This document shows, in pieces, positions 7,572-15,331 of a DNA stretch of 24,486 bases. Source of the stretch: an uncultured Lachnospiraceae bacterium (GTDB lineage: Bacteria; Bacillota; Clostridia; Lachnospirales; Lachnospiraceae); the NCBI GenBank assembly GCA_934351765.1, contig CAKRJM010000007.1:1-24486 (forward strand), written 5' to 3'. Within the stretch, counting starts at the first letter, position 1, and each line of letters opens with the position of its first letter. Below the pieces are notes generated by a model. The model did not search any database. It saw only the letters and a program-made list of their open reading frames with translations, and was not told where the DNA came from. The position numbers and the translations under genes were made by a program.

Positions 7572-8582
7572 TTGACTAGAATCCATGCAGATGCGATCAG
7601 CGGAATGAAAGCACAGTATGATGAAGCAGCAAAACGGCTGCTGGCACAGAAATCATTGCTTGCACTGATCTTAAAGCATACGGCAGAGGAATTTATGGAA
7701 ATGACAGAAGAGGACATCGAAGCATGTATCGAGGGAAATCCTGAGATCGCTTCGGCAAGTGTGGATCCTGATTCGGAACAGAAAACGGAGATCACCGGGG
7801 AATCCACAGAAAGTACCATTCCCGGAGAGGGTAAGATAACTTACGATATCCGGTTTGCCGCATACAAACCGGGAGAAAAACAGAAGATAAAGCTGATTAT
7901 CAATATTGAGGCACAGAAAAAATGGAATCCCGGTTATGAACTTGTGACAAGGGGAATTTTTTACTGTGCTCGTATGATATCAGAACAGAAGCATAAAGAA
8001 TTTGAAAAGTCCGATTATGACCGGATCAAAAAAGTTTATTCCATCTGGATCTGCATGAACGGACCGGCTGGAATGGAGAGCGGAATTGCGTCTTATCGCT
8101 TTACTAAACGGGATTATCTGGGAATGTTGCAGGATAAGCATTGGGCATACGATAAGATGGAAGTGGTTCTTGTGGCATTAAATCAGAGTGGGGAAACAGA
8201 AAATCAACTGGTGAATGTTCTGCGGATTTTGTTTTCGGAGAATGCTGACGCGCAGAAAAAGGAGGCAATGTTGCGGGAACATGGAGTTCATGTTGATTCA
8301 GAGCGGAACAAGGAGGTGGAAACCATGTGTAATTTATCGGATTTGATTGAGGAACGTGCGACCGAAAGAGGAATGAAAAAAGGAATTGAAAAAGGGATTG
8401 AAAAAGGAAAATGTCAAACGATTCTGGAATTGATTCAGGCAGGCGTATTGACGGCGGAAGAGGGAGCAAGATGGTTAAATAAAACCGAAGAAGAGATGGA
8501 GGAACTGTGCCGGGAGGAGTATTCGGAATATCGGACGGATAATCATGCAGAGACAGTTTTAAATCAGTCGGAACAAAAGTAA
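7572..8582 (+). CDS. Rpn-family PD-(D/E)XK nuclease (transposase-like)
   Basis: The 336-residue protein belongs to the Rpn / PDDEXK_2 'putative transposase' family. The N-terminus has the family's helix (YDEAAKRLLAQKSLLALILK, then EEF), and residues ~88-160 hold the nuclease core with TYDIRF, INIEAQ and a YELVTRGIFYCARMI helix. The C-terminus is the typical charged tail ERATERGMKKGIEKGIEKG. Rpn proteins are DNA nucleases linked to recombination and phage defence. The start is TTG with AGAGGA at 7562-7567; an ATG at 7605 is an alternative. A strong internal start at 8325 is described separately. The gene has its own candidate promoter and terminator and stands alone, consistent with independent acquisition. 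Confidence 0.85.
   Translation: MTRIHADAISGMKAQYDEAAKRLLAQKSLLALILKHTAEEFMEMTEEDIEACIEGNPEIASASVDPDSEQKTEITGESTESTIPGEGKITYDIRFAAYKPGEKQKIKLIINIEAQKKWNPGYELVTRGIFYCARMISEQKHKEFEKSDYDRIKKVYSIWICMNGPAGMESGIASYRFTKRDYLGMLQDKHWAYDKMEVVLVALNQSGETENQLVNVLRILFSENADAQKKEAMLREHGVHVDSERNKEVETMCNLSDLIEERATERGMKKGIEKGIEKGKCQTILELIQAGVLTAEEGARWLNKTEEEMEELCREEYSEYRTDNHAETVLNQSEQK
8311..8319 (+). promoter_or_regulatory. Internal Shine-Dalgarno inside the Rpn gene
   Basis: AGGAGGTGG lies inside the Rpn coding region, preceded by AACA. It precedes an in-frame ATG at 8325 with good spacing and is at least as close to consensus as the site used by the full-length gene. It encodes the residues KEVE just before Met252. 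Confidence 0.75.
8325..8582 (+). CDS. Predicted intragenic small protein (RpnS-like C-terminal product)
   Basis: Translation from Met252 of the Rpn gene would give an 85-residue protein starting MCNLSDLIEERATERG, consisting only of the charged helical C-terminal domain and lacking the nuclease core. The ATG is in frame, six bases after a near-perfect AGGAGGTGG. Work on E. coli rpn genes has reported internal in-frame products of this kind that block the toxic full-length nuclease. From memory, the MCNLS segment is conserved in many Firmicutes homologues, which would fit a conserved start. That it is actually translated, and acts as an antitoxin here, is inference. Confidence 0.6.
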   Translation: MCNLSDLIEERATERGMKKGIEKGIEKGKCQTILELIQAGVLTAEEGARWLNKTEEEMEELCREEYSEYRTDNHAETVLNQSEQK

Positions 8583-8626
8583 TTGAAAACAGAATTATAA
8601 GCATGACAGGAACATGATCATAAAAA

Positions 8627-8664
8627 CCGGAACGGGGCGGAATCGGCCCCGGCTCTGGTTTTTT
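8627..8664 (+). terminator. Intrinsic terminator after the Rpn nuclease
   Basis: The stem CGGGGC / GCCCCG (8633-8638, 8646-8651) is extended by CCGG/CTGG pairs around a 7-base loop and is followed by six T residues (8659-8664). It separates the Rpn gene from the methyltransferase promoter. Confidence 0.85.
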
Positions 8665-8675
8665 CTTTCAATCTA

Positions 8676-8684
8676 TGGTATACT
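8676..8684 (+). promoter_or_regulatory. Extended -10 promoter for the methyltransferase
   Basis: TGGTATACT (TG, one base, TATACT) immediately follows the upstream terminator. It would start transcription near 8691. This rules against the long in-frame start at 8675 for the methyltransferase, since that ATG would lie inside the promoter. Confidence 0.55.
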
Positions 8685-8707
8685 CGTCCGGAATGAGAGG
8701 TGTTCTG

Positions 8708-9499
8708 ATGAAAATAGAAGAGGAGCGAGTGGCATACACCGGCTTTGCGGAGGTGTATGATCAGTTTATGGATAATGTTCCCTATGGGGAGTGGGCGGAA
8801 TATCTGGCAGGACTGTTAAAGGAATATGGCTGTGAGAACTGTCTTCTGGTGGATCTCGGCTGTGGAACGGGGAGCCTGACGGAGCTTTTGGACGATGCCG
8901 GATATGATATGATCGGGATTGATAATTCGGAGGAGATGCTGGATATCGCCATGGAAAAACGGGCGGTCTCCGGAAAGAATATCCTGTATCTGCTGCAGGA
9001 TATGCGGGCATTTGAACTTTACGGAACCGTGGGCGGGATCGTGAGCATCTGCGATTCCATGAATTACATTACCGAGTATGAGGATCTGGTGAAGGTGATG
9101 AAGCTGGTCAATAATTATCTGGATCCGGGCGGTGTCTTTATCTTTGATCTGAACACAGAGTATAAATATCAGGAGCTTTTAGGCGATCGCACGATTGCAG
9201 AAAACCGGGAGGAGGCCAGCTTTATCTGGGATAATTATTATGACCGGGATAGCCGGATCAATGAGTATGAGCTGGCAGTCTTTGTGAAAGCAGACGAAGA
9301 AGAGCCTCTGTATTACAAATATGAAGAAGTCCATTATCAGAAGGCATATCGCCTGGAGGAAATCCGGCGGGCGGCGAAAGAAGCCGGACTGATCTGGGAA
9401 GCCTGCTATGAGGCGTTCACGAAGGAAGAGCCGAAGGCAGACAGCGAGCGGGTTTATGTGGTATTGAGAGAACACGGAAAGAAGCCGGATCAGATTTGA
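8708..9499 (+). CDS. Class I SAM-dependent methyltransferase
   Basis: The 263-residue protein has the Rossmann-type methyltransferase motifs: motif I VDLGCGTGSLTELL near residue 50, the acidic end of strand two in MIGIDNSEEML, and a later FIFDLNTEYKY segment. The N-terminal YTGFAEVYDQFMDNVPYGEW is typical of a Firmicutes family usually annotated only as class I methyltransferase. The substrate is unknown. The start at 8708 follows GAGAGGTG and agrees with the promoter position. The Hsp33 gene starts 36 bases after its stop with no terminator between, so the two are likely co-transcribed. Confidence 0.88.
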   Translation: MKIEEERVAYTGFAEVYDQFMDNVPYGEWAEYLAGLLKEYGCENCLLVDLGCGTGSLTELLDDAGYDMIGIDNSEEMLDIAMEKRAVSGKNILYLLQDMRAFELYGTVGGIVSICDSMNYITEYEDLVKVMKLVNNYLDPGGVFIFDLNTEYKYQELLGDRTIAENREEASFIWDNYYDRDSRINEYELAVFVKADEEEPLYYKYEEVHYQKAYRLEEIRRAAKEAGLIWEACYEAFTKEEPKADSERVYVVLREHGKKPDQI

Positions 9500-9535
9500 G
9501 CAGGAACAGAAAAAACTCAGAAAGGAATTTGCTAT

Positions 9536-10444
9536 ATGGAAAATAAAATAATACAGGAAACAGCCGGTTATCAGGATTATATTGTCCGCGCTACGGCAGC
9601 AGACGCCAGGATCCGCGCCTTTGCGGCAACGACCAGAAGCCTGGTGGAGGAAGCGAGAGTGCGTCATAACACCAGCCCGGTGGCAACAGCGGCGCTTGGA
9701 CGGCTTCTGACGGCAGGAGCGATGATGGGAAGCACCATGAAGAATGACAGTGATGTACTGACGCTGCGGGTACAGGGGGATGGTCCCATCGGAAGCATTA
9801 CGGTGACTGCAGAAGCGAACGGTGACGTGAAAGGCTGTGTGGGCAATCCGGAGGTACTGCTCCATGCCAATGAAAAAGGAAAGCTGGACGTTGCAGGGGC
9901 TGTGGGACGCGGAACACTGACAGTTATTAAGGATATCGGCTTAAAAGAGCCTTATTCCGGACAGATCGAGCTGGTCAGCGGAGAACTGGCGGAGGATCTC
10001 ACATATTATTATGCGGTATCGGAGCAGGTGCCCTCCAGCGTGGCGCTGGGGGTACTTATGAACCGGGAAAATACGGTACGCCAGGCAGGCGGGTTTATCA
10101 TCCAGCTCATGCCGGGGGCAGAGGACGAGCTGATCGACCGGCTGGAAAAGCATCTGGCCGGGATCACATCGATCACGTCAATGCTGGATGCCGGAATGGC
10201 ACCGGAGGATATCCTGAAGGAGGTGCTGGGTGAGTTCGGACTGGAGATCATGGATCGGATTCCCACCCGGTTTTACTGTAACTGTTCAAAGGAGCGGGTG
10301 GAAAAGGCACTGATCAGTGTCGGAAAAAAAGAACTGGAGGATATGATCCGGGCAGGCAAGCCTGTTGAAGTGTCCTGTCATTTCTGCGAGGAGCATTATC
10401 ATTTTTCCGTGCGCGATTTGGAGAGAATTTTGGCGAATTTGTGA
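9536..10444 (+). CDS. hslO: Hsp33 redox-regulated chaperone
   Basis: The 302-residue protein is Hsp33, a cytoplasmic holdase chaperone activated when oxidants release zinc from its cysteine switch. The N-terminal substrate-binding domain shows GRLLTAGAMMGSTMK and the RVQGDGPIGSI segment. The C-terminal redox switch has the diagnostic C248-x-C250 and C281-x-x-C284, followed by HYHFS. Length and motif order are normal for the family. The ribosome binding site is AAAGGA with slightly long spacing. It follows a methyltransferase gene, probably in one transcript. Confidence 0.96.
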   Translation: MENKIIQETAGYQDYIVRATAADARIRAFAATTRSLVEEARVRHNTSPVATAALGRLLTAGAMMGSTMKNDSDVLTLRVQGDGPIGSITVTAEANGDVKGCVGNPEVLLHANEKGKLDVAGAVGRGTLTVIKDIGLKEPYSGQIELVSGELAEDLTYYYAVSEQVPSSVALGVLMNRENTVRQAGGFIIQLMPGAEDELIDRLEKHLAGITSITSMLDAGMAPEDILKEVLGEFGLEIMDRIPTRFYCNCSKERVEKALISVGKKELEDMIRAGKPVEVSCHFCEEHYHFSVRDLERILANL

Positions 10445-10514
10445 TTTGATAAAAAATACACAAAAATTGTTTCGAAAAATATACAAAAACTATAAAAAAT
10501 GGCGGAAAAAATAT

Positions 10515-10542
10515 TTGCCATCTAGTATGATTATGGTATAAT
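10515..10542 (+). promoter_or_regulatory. Strong sigma-A-type promoter of ppdK
   Basis: TTGCCA (10515-10520) and TATAAT (10537-10542) are separated by 16 bases, close to full consensus. Transcription should start at about 10549, within a very AT-rich intergenic region (10445-10548). Confidence 0.8.
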
Positions 10543-10548
10543 AGGAAC

Positions 10549-10568
10549 AGCAGGTGGGCCGACCTGCT
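10549..10568 (+). promoter_or_regulatory. 5'-terminal hairpin of the ppdK mRNA
   Basis: A perfect 7-bp stem AGCAGGT / ACCTGCT with a GGGCCG loop begins at the predicted transcription start. Hairpins at the extreme 5' end commonly stabilise mRNA by blocking 5'-end-dependent decay; that role is inferred. Confidence 0.55.
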
Positions 10569-10604
10569 ATTTAGCGTCTAAATTAACACAGGAGGGAATT
10601 GAAC

Positions 10605-13235
10605 ATGGCAAAATGGGTATATTTGTTTACAGAGGGTAACGCAAACATGCGCGAACTCCTCGGCGGTAAAGGTGCAAACCTGGCTGAGATGACCAATCTG
10701 GGTCTTCCCGTACCTCAGGGCTTTACCATTACCACAGAAGCCTGCACGCAGTATTATGAAGACGGCAGGAAGATCAATGACGAGATCATGGGACAGATTA
10801 TGGAATACATCGGCAAGATGGAAGAAATCACCGGAAAGAAATTCGGTGATAAGGAGAATCCGCTTCTGGTATCGGTACGTTCCGGTGCAAGAGCTTCCAT
10901 GCCTGGTATGATGGATACAATCCTGAATCTGGGTCTCAATGAGGATGTAGTGGAAGTACTTTCCAAGAAGTCCGGAAATCCCCGTTGGGCTTGGGACTGC
11001 TACAGAAGATTTATCCAGATGTTCTCCGACGTTGTTATGGAGGTCGGAAAGAAATATTTTGAACAGCTGATCGATAAGATGAAGGCAGAAAAGGGTGTTA
11101 CACAGGACGTTGACCTGACTGCTGAGGATCTGAAGGAGCTGGCTGGACAGTTCAAGGCTGAGTACAAGGCAAAGATCGGTTCTGATTTCCCTGACGAACC
11201 CAAGGAACAGCTGATGGAGGCCATCAAGGCTGTGTTCCGTTCCTGGGACAACCCTCGTGCAAACGTATACCGCCGCGACAACGATATCCCTTATTCCTGG
11301 GGTACTGCAGTAAACGTACAGATGATGGCATTCGGCAACATGGGTGAGACCTCCGGTACCGGCGTTGCCTTCACAAGAAACCCCGCAACCGGCGAGAAGA
11401 AGCTTATGGGTGAGTTCTTAATGAATGCACAGGGCGAAGACGTTGTTGCAGGTGTCCGTACTCCTCAGCCGATCGCTCAGCTTCATGAGACCATGCCTGA
11501 GGTTTATGATCAGTTTGTAAAGATCTGCGATACTCTGGAGGATCATTACAGAGATATGCAGGATATGGAATTTACCATTGAAGATAAGAAGCTTTACATG
11601 CTCCAGACCAGAAACGGCAAGAGAACAGCAAAGGCTGCTCTGAAGATCGCCTGTGACCTGGTTGATGAGGGTATGATTTCCGAGGAAAAGGCAGTATCCA
11701 TGATCGATCCCAGAAACCTGGATTCCCTGCTTCACCCTCAGTTTGATACAGAAGCATTAAAGAAGGCAGAACCCATCGCAAAGGCTCTGGCTGCCGCACC
11801 CGGTGCTGCCTGCGGTAAGATTGTATTTACAGCAGATGATGCCAAGGAATGGGCAGCAAGAGGCGAGAAGGTTGTTCTGGTTCGTCTGGAGACCTCTCCC
11901 GAGGATATCGAAGGTATGAAGGCTTCCCAGGGTATCCTGACTGTCCGTGGTGGTATGACCTCTCACGCAGCTGTAGTTGCCCGTGGTATGGGTGCATGCT
12001 GTGTATCCGGCTGCTCCGCCATCGATATGGACGAAGCAAATAAGAAATTCACCCTTGCCGGCAAGGAATACCATGAAGGCGATGTGATCTCCTTTGACGG
12101 TACGACCGGAAACATTTACGACGGTGCAATCCCGACCGTAGATGCAGCGATTGCCGGTGAGTTCGGAAGAATCATGGCATGGGCTGACAAGTACAGAACC
12201 ATGAAGGTAAGAACCAATGCAGATACTCCGGCTGACGCAAAGAAAGCCCGTGAGCTGGGTGCTGAAGGCATCGGTCTTTGCCGTACGGAGCATATGTTCT
12301 TCGAGGGTGACAGAATCGAAGCATTCCGTGAGATGATCTGCTCCGATACCGTAGAAGAAAGAGAAGCAGCACTGGACAAGATCCTTCCGGTACAGCAGGG
12401 CGATTTCGAAAAGCTGTACGAAGCTCTGGAGGGCTGCCCGGTAACGATCCGTTTCCTGGATCCGCCGCTGCATGAATTCGTTCCCACAGAGGAAGCTGAT
12501 ATCAAGAAGCTGGCTGATGCACAGGGCAAGACTGTTGAGCAGATCAAGTCCATCATCGCAGGTCTCCATGAGTTCAACCCCATGATGGGTCATCGTGGCT
12601 GCCGTCTGGCAGTAACTTACCCGGAGATCGCAAAGATGCAGACCAAGGCTATCATCCGCGCGGCGATCAACGTAAAGAAAGCTCATCCCGACTGGAACAT
12701 CGAGCCTGAACTTATGATTCCGTTAGTTGGCGACGAGAAGGAATTAAAGTATGTAAAGAAATTTGTTGTTGAGACTGCTGATGCAGAAATCGCTGCAGCA
12801 GGAATCGATATGAAGTACGAAGTTGGTACCATGATCGAGATCCCCAGAGCAGCTCTGACGGCTGATGACATCGCAAAGGATGCGGAGTTCTTCTGCTTCG
12901 GTACAAATGACCTGACCCAGATGACCTTCGGCTTCTCCCGTGATGACGCCGGCAAGTTCCTTGATGCGTACTATGATGCCAAGATCTTCGAGAATGATCC
13001 TTTCGCAAAGCTGGATCAGAGTGGCGTTGGCAAGCTGATGGAAATGGCAATCGAGCTTGGAAAGAAGACCCGTCCGAACCTGCACTGCGGTATCTGCGGC
13101 GAGCACGGCGGCGACCCCAGCTCCGTAGAGTTCTGCAATAAGCTGGGCCTGGATTATGTTTCCTGCTCACCGTTCCGTGTACCGATCGCAAGACTGGCAG
13201 CGGCACAGGCAGCGATTGCTCAGAAGAACAACTAA
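10605..13235 (+). CDS. ppdK: Pyruvate, phosphate dikinase
   Basis: The 876-residue enzyme interconverts phosphoenolpyruvate + AMP + PPi and pyruvate + ATP + Pi. It has the N-terminal ATP-grasp domain (GGKGANLAEM near residue 20) and the swivelling phosphohistidine domain with GGMTSHAAVVARGMG, whose catalytic histidine is residue 454. The C-terminal PEP-binding barrel has GLCRTEHMF and HCGICGEHGGDP, with the proton-donor cysteine at 831. These positions nearly coincide with the characterised Clostridium symbiosum enzyme. The ATG at 10605 is preferred to a TTG two codons earlier because AGGAGGG (10590-10596) is well spaced. Codon choice is visibly more biased than in neighbours, consistent with high expression. 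Confidence 0.97.
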   Translation: MAKWVYLFTEGNANMRELLGGKGANLAEMTNLGLPVPQGFTITTEACTQYYEDGRKINDEIMGQIMEYIGKMEEITGKKFGDKENPLLVSVRSGARASMPGMMDTILNLGLNEDVVEVLSKKSGNPRWAWDCYRRFIQMFSDVVMEVGKKYFEQLIDKMKAEKGVTQDVDLTAEDLKELAGQFKAEYKAKIGSDFPDEPKEQLMEAIKAVFRSWDNPRANVYRRDNDIPYSWGTAVNVQMMAFGNMGETSGTGVAFTRNPATGEKKLMGEFLMNAQGEDVVAGVRTPQPIAQLHETMPEVYDQFVKICDTLEDHYRDMQDMEFTIEDKKLYMLQTRNGKRTAKAALKIACDLVDEGMISEEKAVSMIDPRNLDSLLHPQFDTEALKKAEPIAKALAAAPGAACGKIVFTADDAKEWAARGEKVVLVRLETSPEDIEGMKASQGILTVRGGMTSHAAVVARGMGACCVSGCSAIDMDEANKKFTLAGKEYHEGDVISFDGTTGNIYDGAIPTVDAAIAGEFGRIMAWADKYRTMKVRTNADTPADAKKARELGAEGIGLCRTEHMFFEGDRIEAFREMICSDTVEEREAALDKILPVQQGDFEKLYEALEGCPVTIRFLDPPLHEFVPTEEADIKKLADAQGKTVEQIKSIIAGLHEFNPMMGHRGCRLAVTYPEIAKMQTKAIIRAAINVKKAHPDWNIEPELMIPLVGDEKELKYVKKFVVETADAEIAAAGIDMKYEVGTMIEIPRAALTADDIAKDAEFFCFGTNDLTQMTFGFSRDDAGKFLDAYYDAKIFENDPFAKLDQSGVGKLMEMAIELGKKTRPNLHCGICGEHGGDPSSVEFCNKLGLDYVSCSPFRVPIARLAAAQAAIAQKNN

Positions 13236-13256
13236 AACAAAACATGAAATACAAAA

Positions 13257-13300
13257 AGCCCCGGTTCAGGAGAGATCCTTTTCCGGGGCTCTTTCTGCTT
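13257..13300 (+). terminator. ppdK intrinsic terminator
   Basis: AGCCCCGG (13257-13264) pairs with CCGGGGCT (13283-13290) across an 18-base loop that can itself pair through AGGA/TCCT. CTTTCTGCTT follows. The complement of the preceding ACAAAAA is T-rich, so the element may also act on the opposite strand as a back-up for the converging gene. Confidence 0.75.
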
Positions 13301-13354
13301 CATAGGAAAGTGTGTCCTATGAAACAAAAATGCTGAAAAATACAAAAGCTTTTC

Positions 13355-13386
13355 AATATAACAAAATGCCCCGGTTTCCCGGGGCA
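13355..13386 (-). terminator. Intrinsic terminator of the PPi-phosphofructokinase gene
   Basis: Read on the minus strand, TGCCCCGG and CCGGGGCA (13379-13386 and 13367-13374) close a GAAA tetraloop, followed by TTTTGTTATATTG. This is a textbook terminator just after the minus-strand stop. Confidence 0.85.
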
Positions 13387-13418
13387 CATGTGATATCCAG
13401 TCCGAATAAAACTGGATT

Positions 13419-15080
13419 TTATTTCTGATGCTCAAGAGCAAGGGTAACGGTTGTGATGTCACATACCTCAGCAGGTCCGTAGTACTGGATCGCACCGGGA
13501 TATACGAAGCAGGTATCCTTTGCCCACTCATCGCGGTGTGCTTCAAAATATTTGAAAGGAGCACCATCCAGCTCTACAAGGGCCTTCTTGATAACGGGCT
13601 TGTCTTCGCCGTGACGTCTCTCGATGTTCATCATCTTGGTGATAGGCATACCGCCGGCTACCCATTCACTTGCCGGTGCGGACAGGTTGGAAACCTTGGA
13701 AAGGTATCCGGTGTAGCCGTACTGAATCAGCATAAATGCGTTGTAGCCCAGAGAGTAGCAGTAGTCTGCGTCAAAGTTGGACGGGAAAGCACATCTTCCT
13801 TCATAACCGAAGAAATGATGAAGGGCATTGAACTTGCCGTTGTAGGTGCCGGCTGCTCTTCTTGCCTCCAGCTTGTCATTTACAAGAGCGGAGAACAGCT
13901 TCTCGGACTCGATCAGGGAAACCTGTACGTTGCCGTGAGGATCTCTCTCTAAGAATAACTGCTGCTGGATCGTCGTGGGAAGGATCTTGAATACTTCCAT
14001 GGAAGCGGCAGTTAAGCCTTTTTCGATGAATGCATACTTATCAGCCCAGGAAGAAAGAGCATTGAACTCATCAGCCTTGCTTCCGGCCAGAAGCTCGTTG
14101 ATCTCCTGGATCAGAACGGAGAATTCGGGAACAAATTCCACAACGCCCTCGGGAATGATCGCAACACCGAAGTTCATGCCCTTTGCAGCTCTTGCAGCTA
14201 CGGAATCAGCGATGTAATCAGCGATCTGGGAAAGGGACATTTTTTTCTCGGCAACTTCCTCAGATACCAGGCAGATGTTGGGCTGGGTTTTTAAAGCACA
14301 CTCCAGGGCAACGTGGGAAGCGGAACGTCCCATAACCTTTACGAAGTGCCAGTATTTCTTTGCAGAATTGCAGTCTCTTTCGATGTTTCCGATGAGCTCA
14401 CTGTAGGTTTTGGTAGCGGTATCAAAACCGAAGGAGCATTCGATATCTTCGTTCTTTAAGTCGCCATCGATCGTCTTCGGGCAGCCGATAACCTGAACAC
14501 CGGTGTTGTGAGCAGCAAAGTACTCAGCCAGAACTGCTGCGTTTGTATTGGAATCGTCACCGCCGATGATTACAATCGCAGTGATTCCGTGCTTCTTGCA
14601 TACCTCGGAGGCAATCTTGAACTGCTCCTCGGTTTCCAGCTTGGTTCTGCCGGAGCCGATGATATCGAAACCGCCGGTATTGCGGTACTGATTGATGTAT
14701 GCATCATCAAAAATAATATAATCGTCTTCGATCAGACCACTGGGACCGCCCTTGAAACCGTAAAGAACGTTTTCCTTGTTCGTAGCCTTTAATGCATCAT
14801 ACAGACCGCTGACAACGTTATGTCCTCCGGGAGCCTGTCCGCCGGAAAGGATCACACCGACAACCTGCTTCTTGTTTTCGGAAGTGTTCTGACCCTTTTC
14901 AAAGGTAATCTCATTCTTTCCGTAAGTATTAGGGAACAGAGCCTTGATCTTGTCCTGATCAGCAACACTCTGAGTGGCTTCTCCCTCTTTTACACAGATA
15001 TCCGCAATGCCGTGACGGAGCATTCCGGGAAGCTTGGGAGAATAGTCATATCTTGCTTTCTGCAAAGGTGAAATATTCAT
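13419..15080 (-). CDS. pfp: PPi-dependent 6-phosphofructokinase (long form)
   Basis: The 553-residue protein belongs to the long (about 550 residue) group of pyrophosphate-fructose 6-phosphate 1-phosphotransferases. Motifs in order are [10 protein letters not shown] (80-89), [10 protein letters not shown] (173-182), [10 protein letters not shown] (201-210) and [11 protein letters not shown] (250-260). GGDDS, where ATP-dependent enzymes have GGDGS, marks PPi as the phosphoryl donor. The reaction is reversible and serves glycolysis and gluconeogenesis. The start is supported by AAAGGAGA upstream on the minus strand. The gene converges with ppdK, and both have strong promoters and biased codon usage. 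Confidence 0.95.
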   Translation of the reverse strand: MNISPLQKARYDYSPKLPGMLRHGIADICVKEGEATQSVADQDKIKALFPNTYGKNEITFEKGQNTSENKKQVVGVILSGGQAPGGHNVVSGLYDALKATNKENVLYGFKGGPSGLIEDDYIIFDDAYINQYRNTGGFDIIGSGRTKLETEEQFKIASEVCKKHGITAIVIIGGDDSNTNAAVLAEYFAAHNTGVQVIGCPKTIDGDLKNEDIECSFGFDTATKTYSELIGNIERDCNSAKKYWHFVKVMGRSASHVALECALKTQPNICLVSEEVAEKKMSLSQIADYIADSVAARAAKGMNFGVAIIPEGVVEFVPEFSVLIQEINELLAGSKADEFNALSSWADKYAFIEKGLTAASMEVFKILPTTIQQQLFLERDPHGNVQVSLIESEKLFSALVNDKLEARRAAGTYNGKFNALHHFFGYEGRCAFPSNFDADYCYSLGYNAFMLIQYGYTGYLSKVSNLSAPASEWVAGGMPITKMMNIERRHGEDKPVIKKALVELDGAPFKYFEAHRDEWAKDTCFVYPGAIQYYGPAEVCDITTVTLALEHQK

Positions 15081-15122
15081 GGTACAATCTCCTTTTTAAT
15101 AGTGTTTTAGTCCACAAAAAGG

Positions 15123-15151
15123 ATTTTAATACATTTCAGGAAAAATGTAAA
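15123..15151 (-). promoter_or_regulatory. Promoter of the PPi-phosphofructokinase gene
   Basis: On the minus strand TTTACA (15146-15151) and TAAAAT (15123-15128) are separated by exactly 17 bases, about 45 bases upstream of the start codon. Confidence 0.7.
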
Positions 15152-15176
15152 CTGTAAACTTTTCATCTGTAATTCA

Positions 15177-15206
15177 TTGCCCCTCCCGGAGTACTTGTGG
15201 TAAAAT
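15177..15206 (+). promoter_or_regulatory. Candidate promoter of the sigma factor/export operon
   Basis: TTGCCC (15177-15182) and TAAAAT (15201-15206) with an 18-base spacer form a plausible housekeeping promoter about 125 bases before the sigma factor gene. It diverges from the phosphofructokinase promoter. The intervening 5' leader contains an inverted repeat. Confidence 0.4.
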
Positions 15207-15269
15207 GAAATTGTTCGCGCAGATAAAAATCCGGGAATGGTTGAAATTCGGAAAAATCAGTAAGGGGAC

Positions 15270-15296
15270 GTTATCCGGCAGCAAGGGGCGGATAAC
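15270..15296. promoter_or_regulatory. Perfect 8-bp inverted repeat upstream of the sigma factor
   Basis: GTTATCCG (15270-15277) and CGGATAAC (15289-15296) are perfect inverted repeats spaced by 11 bases in the predicted 5' leader. The element could be an operator or an mRNA hairpin. No T-run follows, so it is not a terminator. Confidence 0.45.
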
Positions 15297-15331
15297 AGAG
15301 AATAAAAAACAGAGTATGAAAGGATCAGAGA

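Noticed and set aside
8675..8707. Longer start for the methyltransferase
   Set aside because: This ATG overlaps the extended -10 promoter and has no ribosome binding site, while the ATG at 8708 has GAGAGGTG.
11757..12686. 309-residue minus-strand open frame inside ppdK
   Set aside because: It lies wholly antisense to a perfectly conserved dikinase and has no family features; biased codon use explains the open frame.
15226..15237. Shared AAAATCCGG-like sequence before the sigma factor gene and before the precursor genes (21483-21495) as a sigma-specific promoter
   Set aside because: The match is short, in A-rich sequence that is common in the window, with different context and spacing at the two places.
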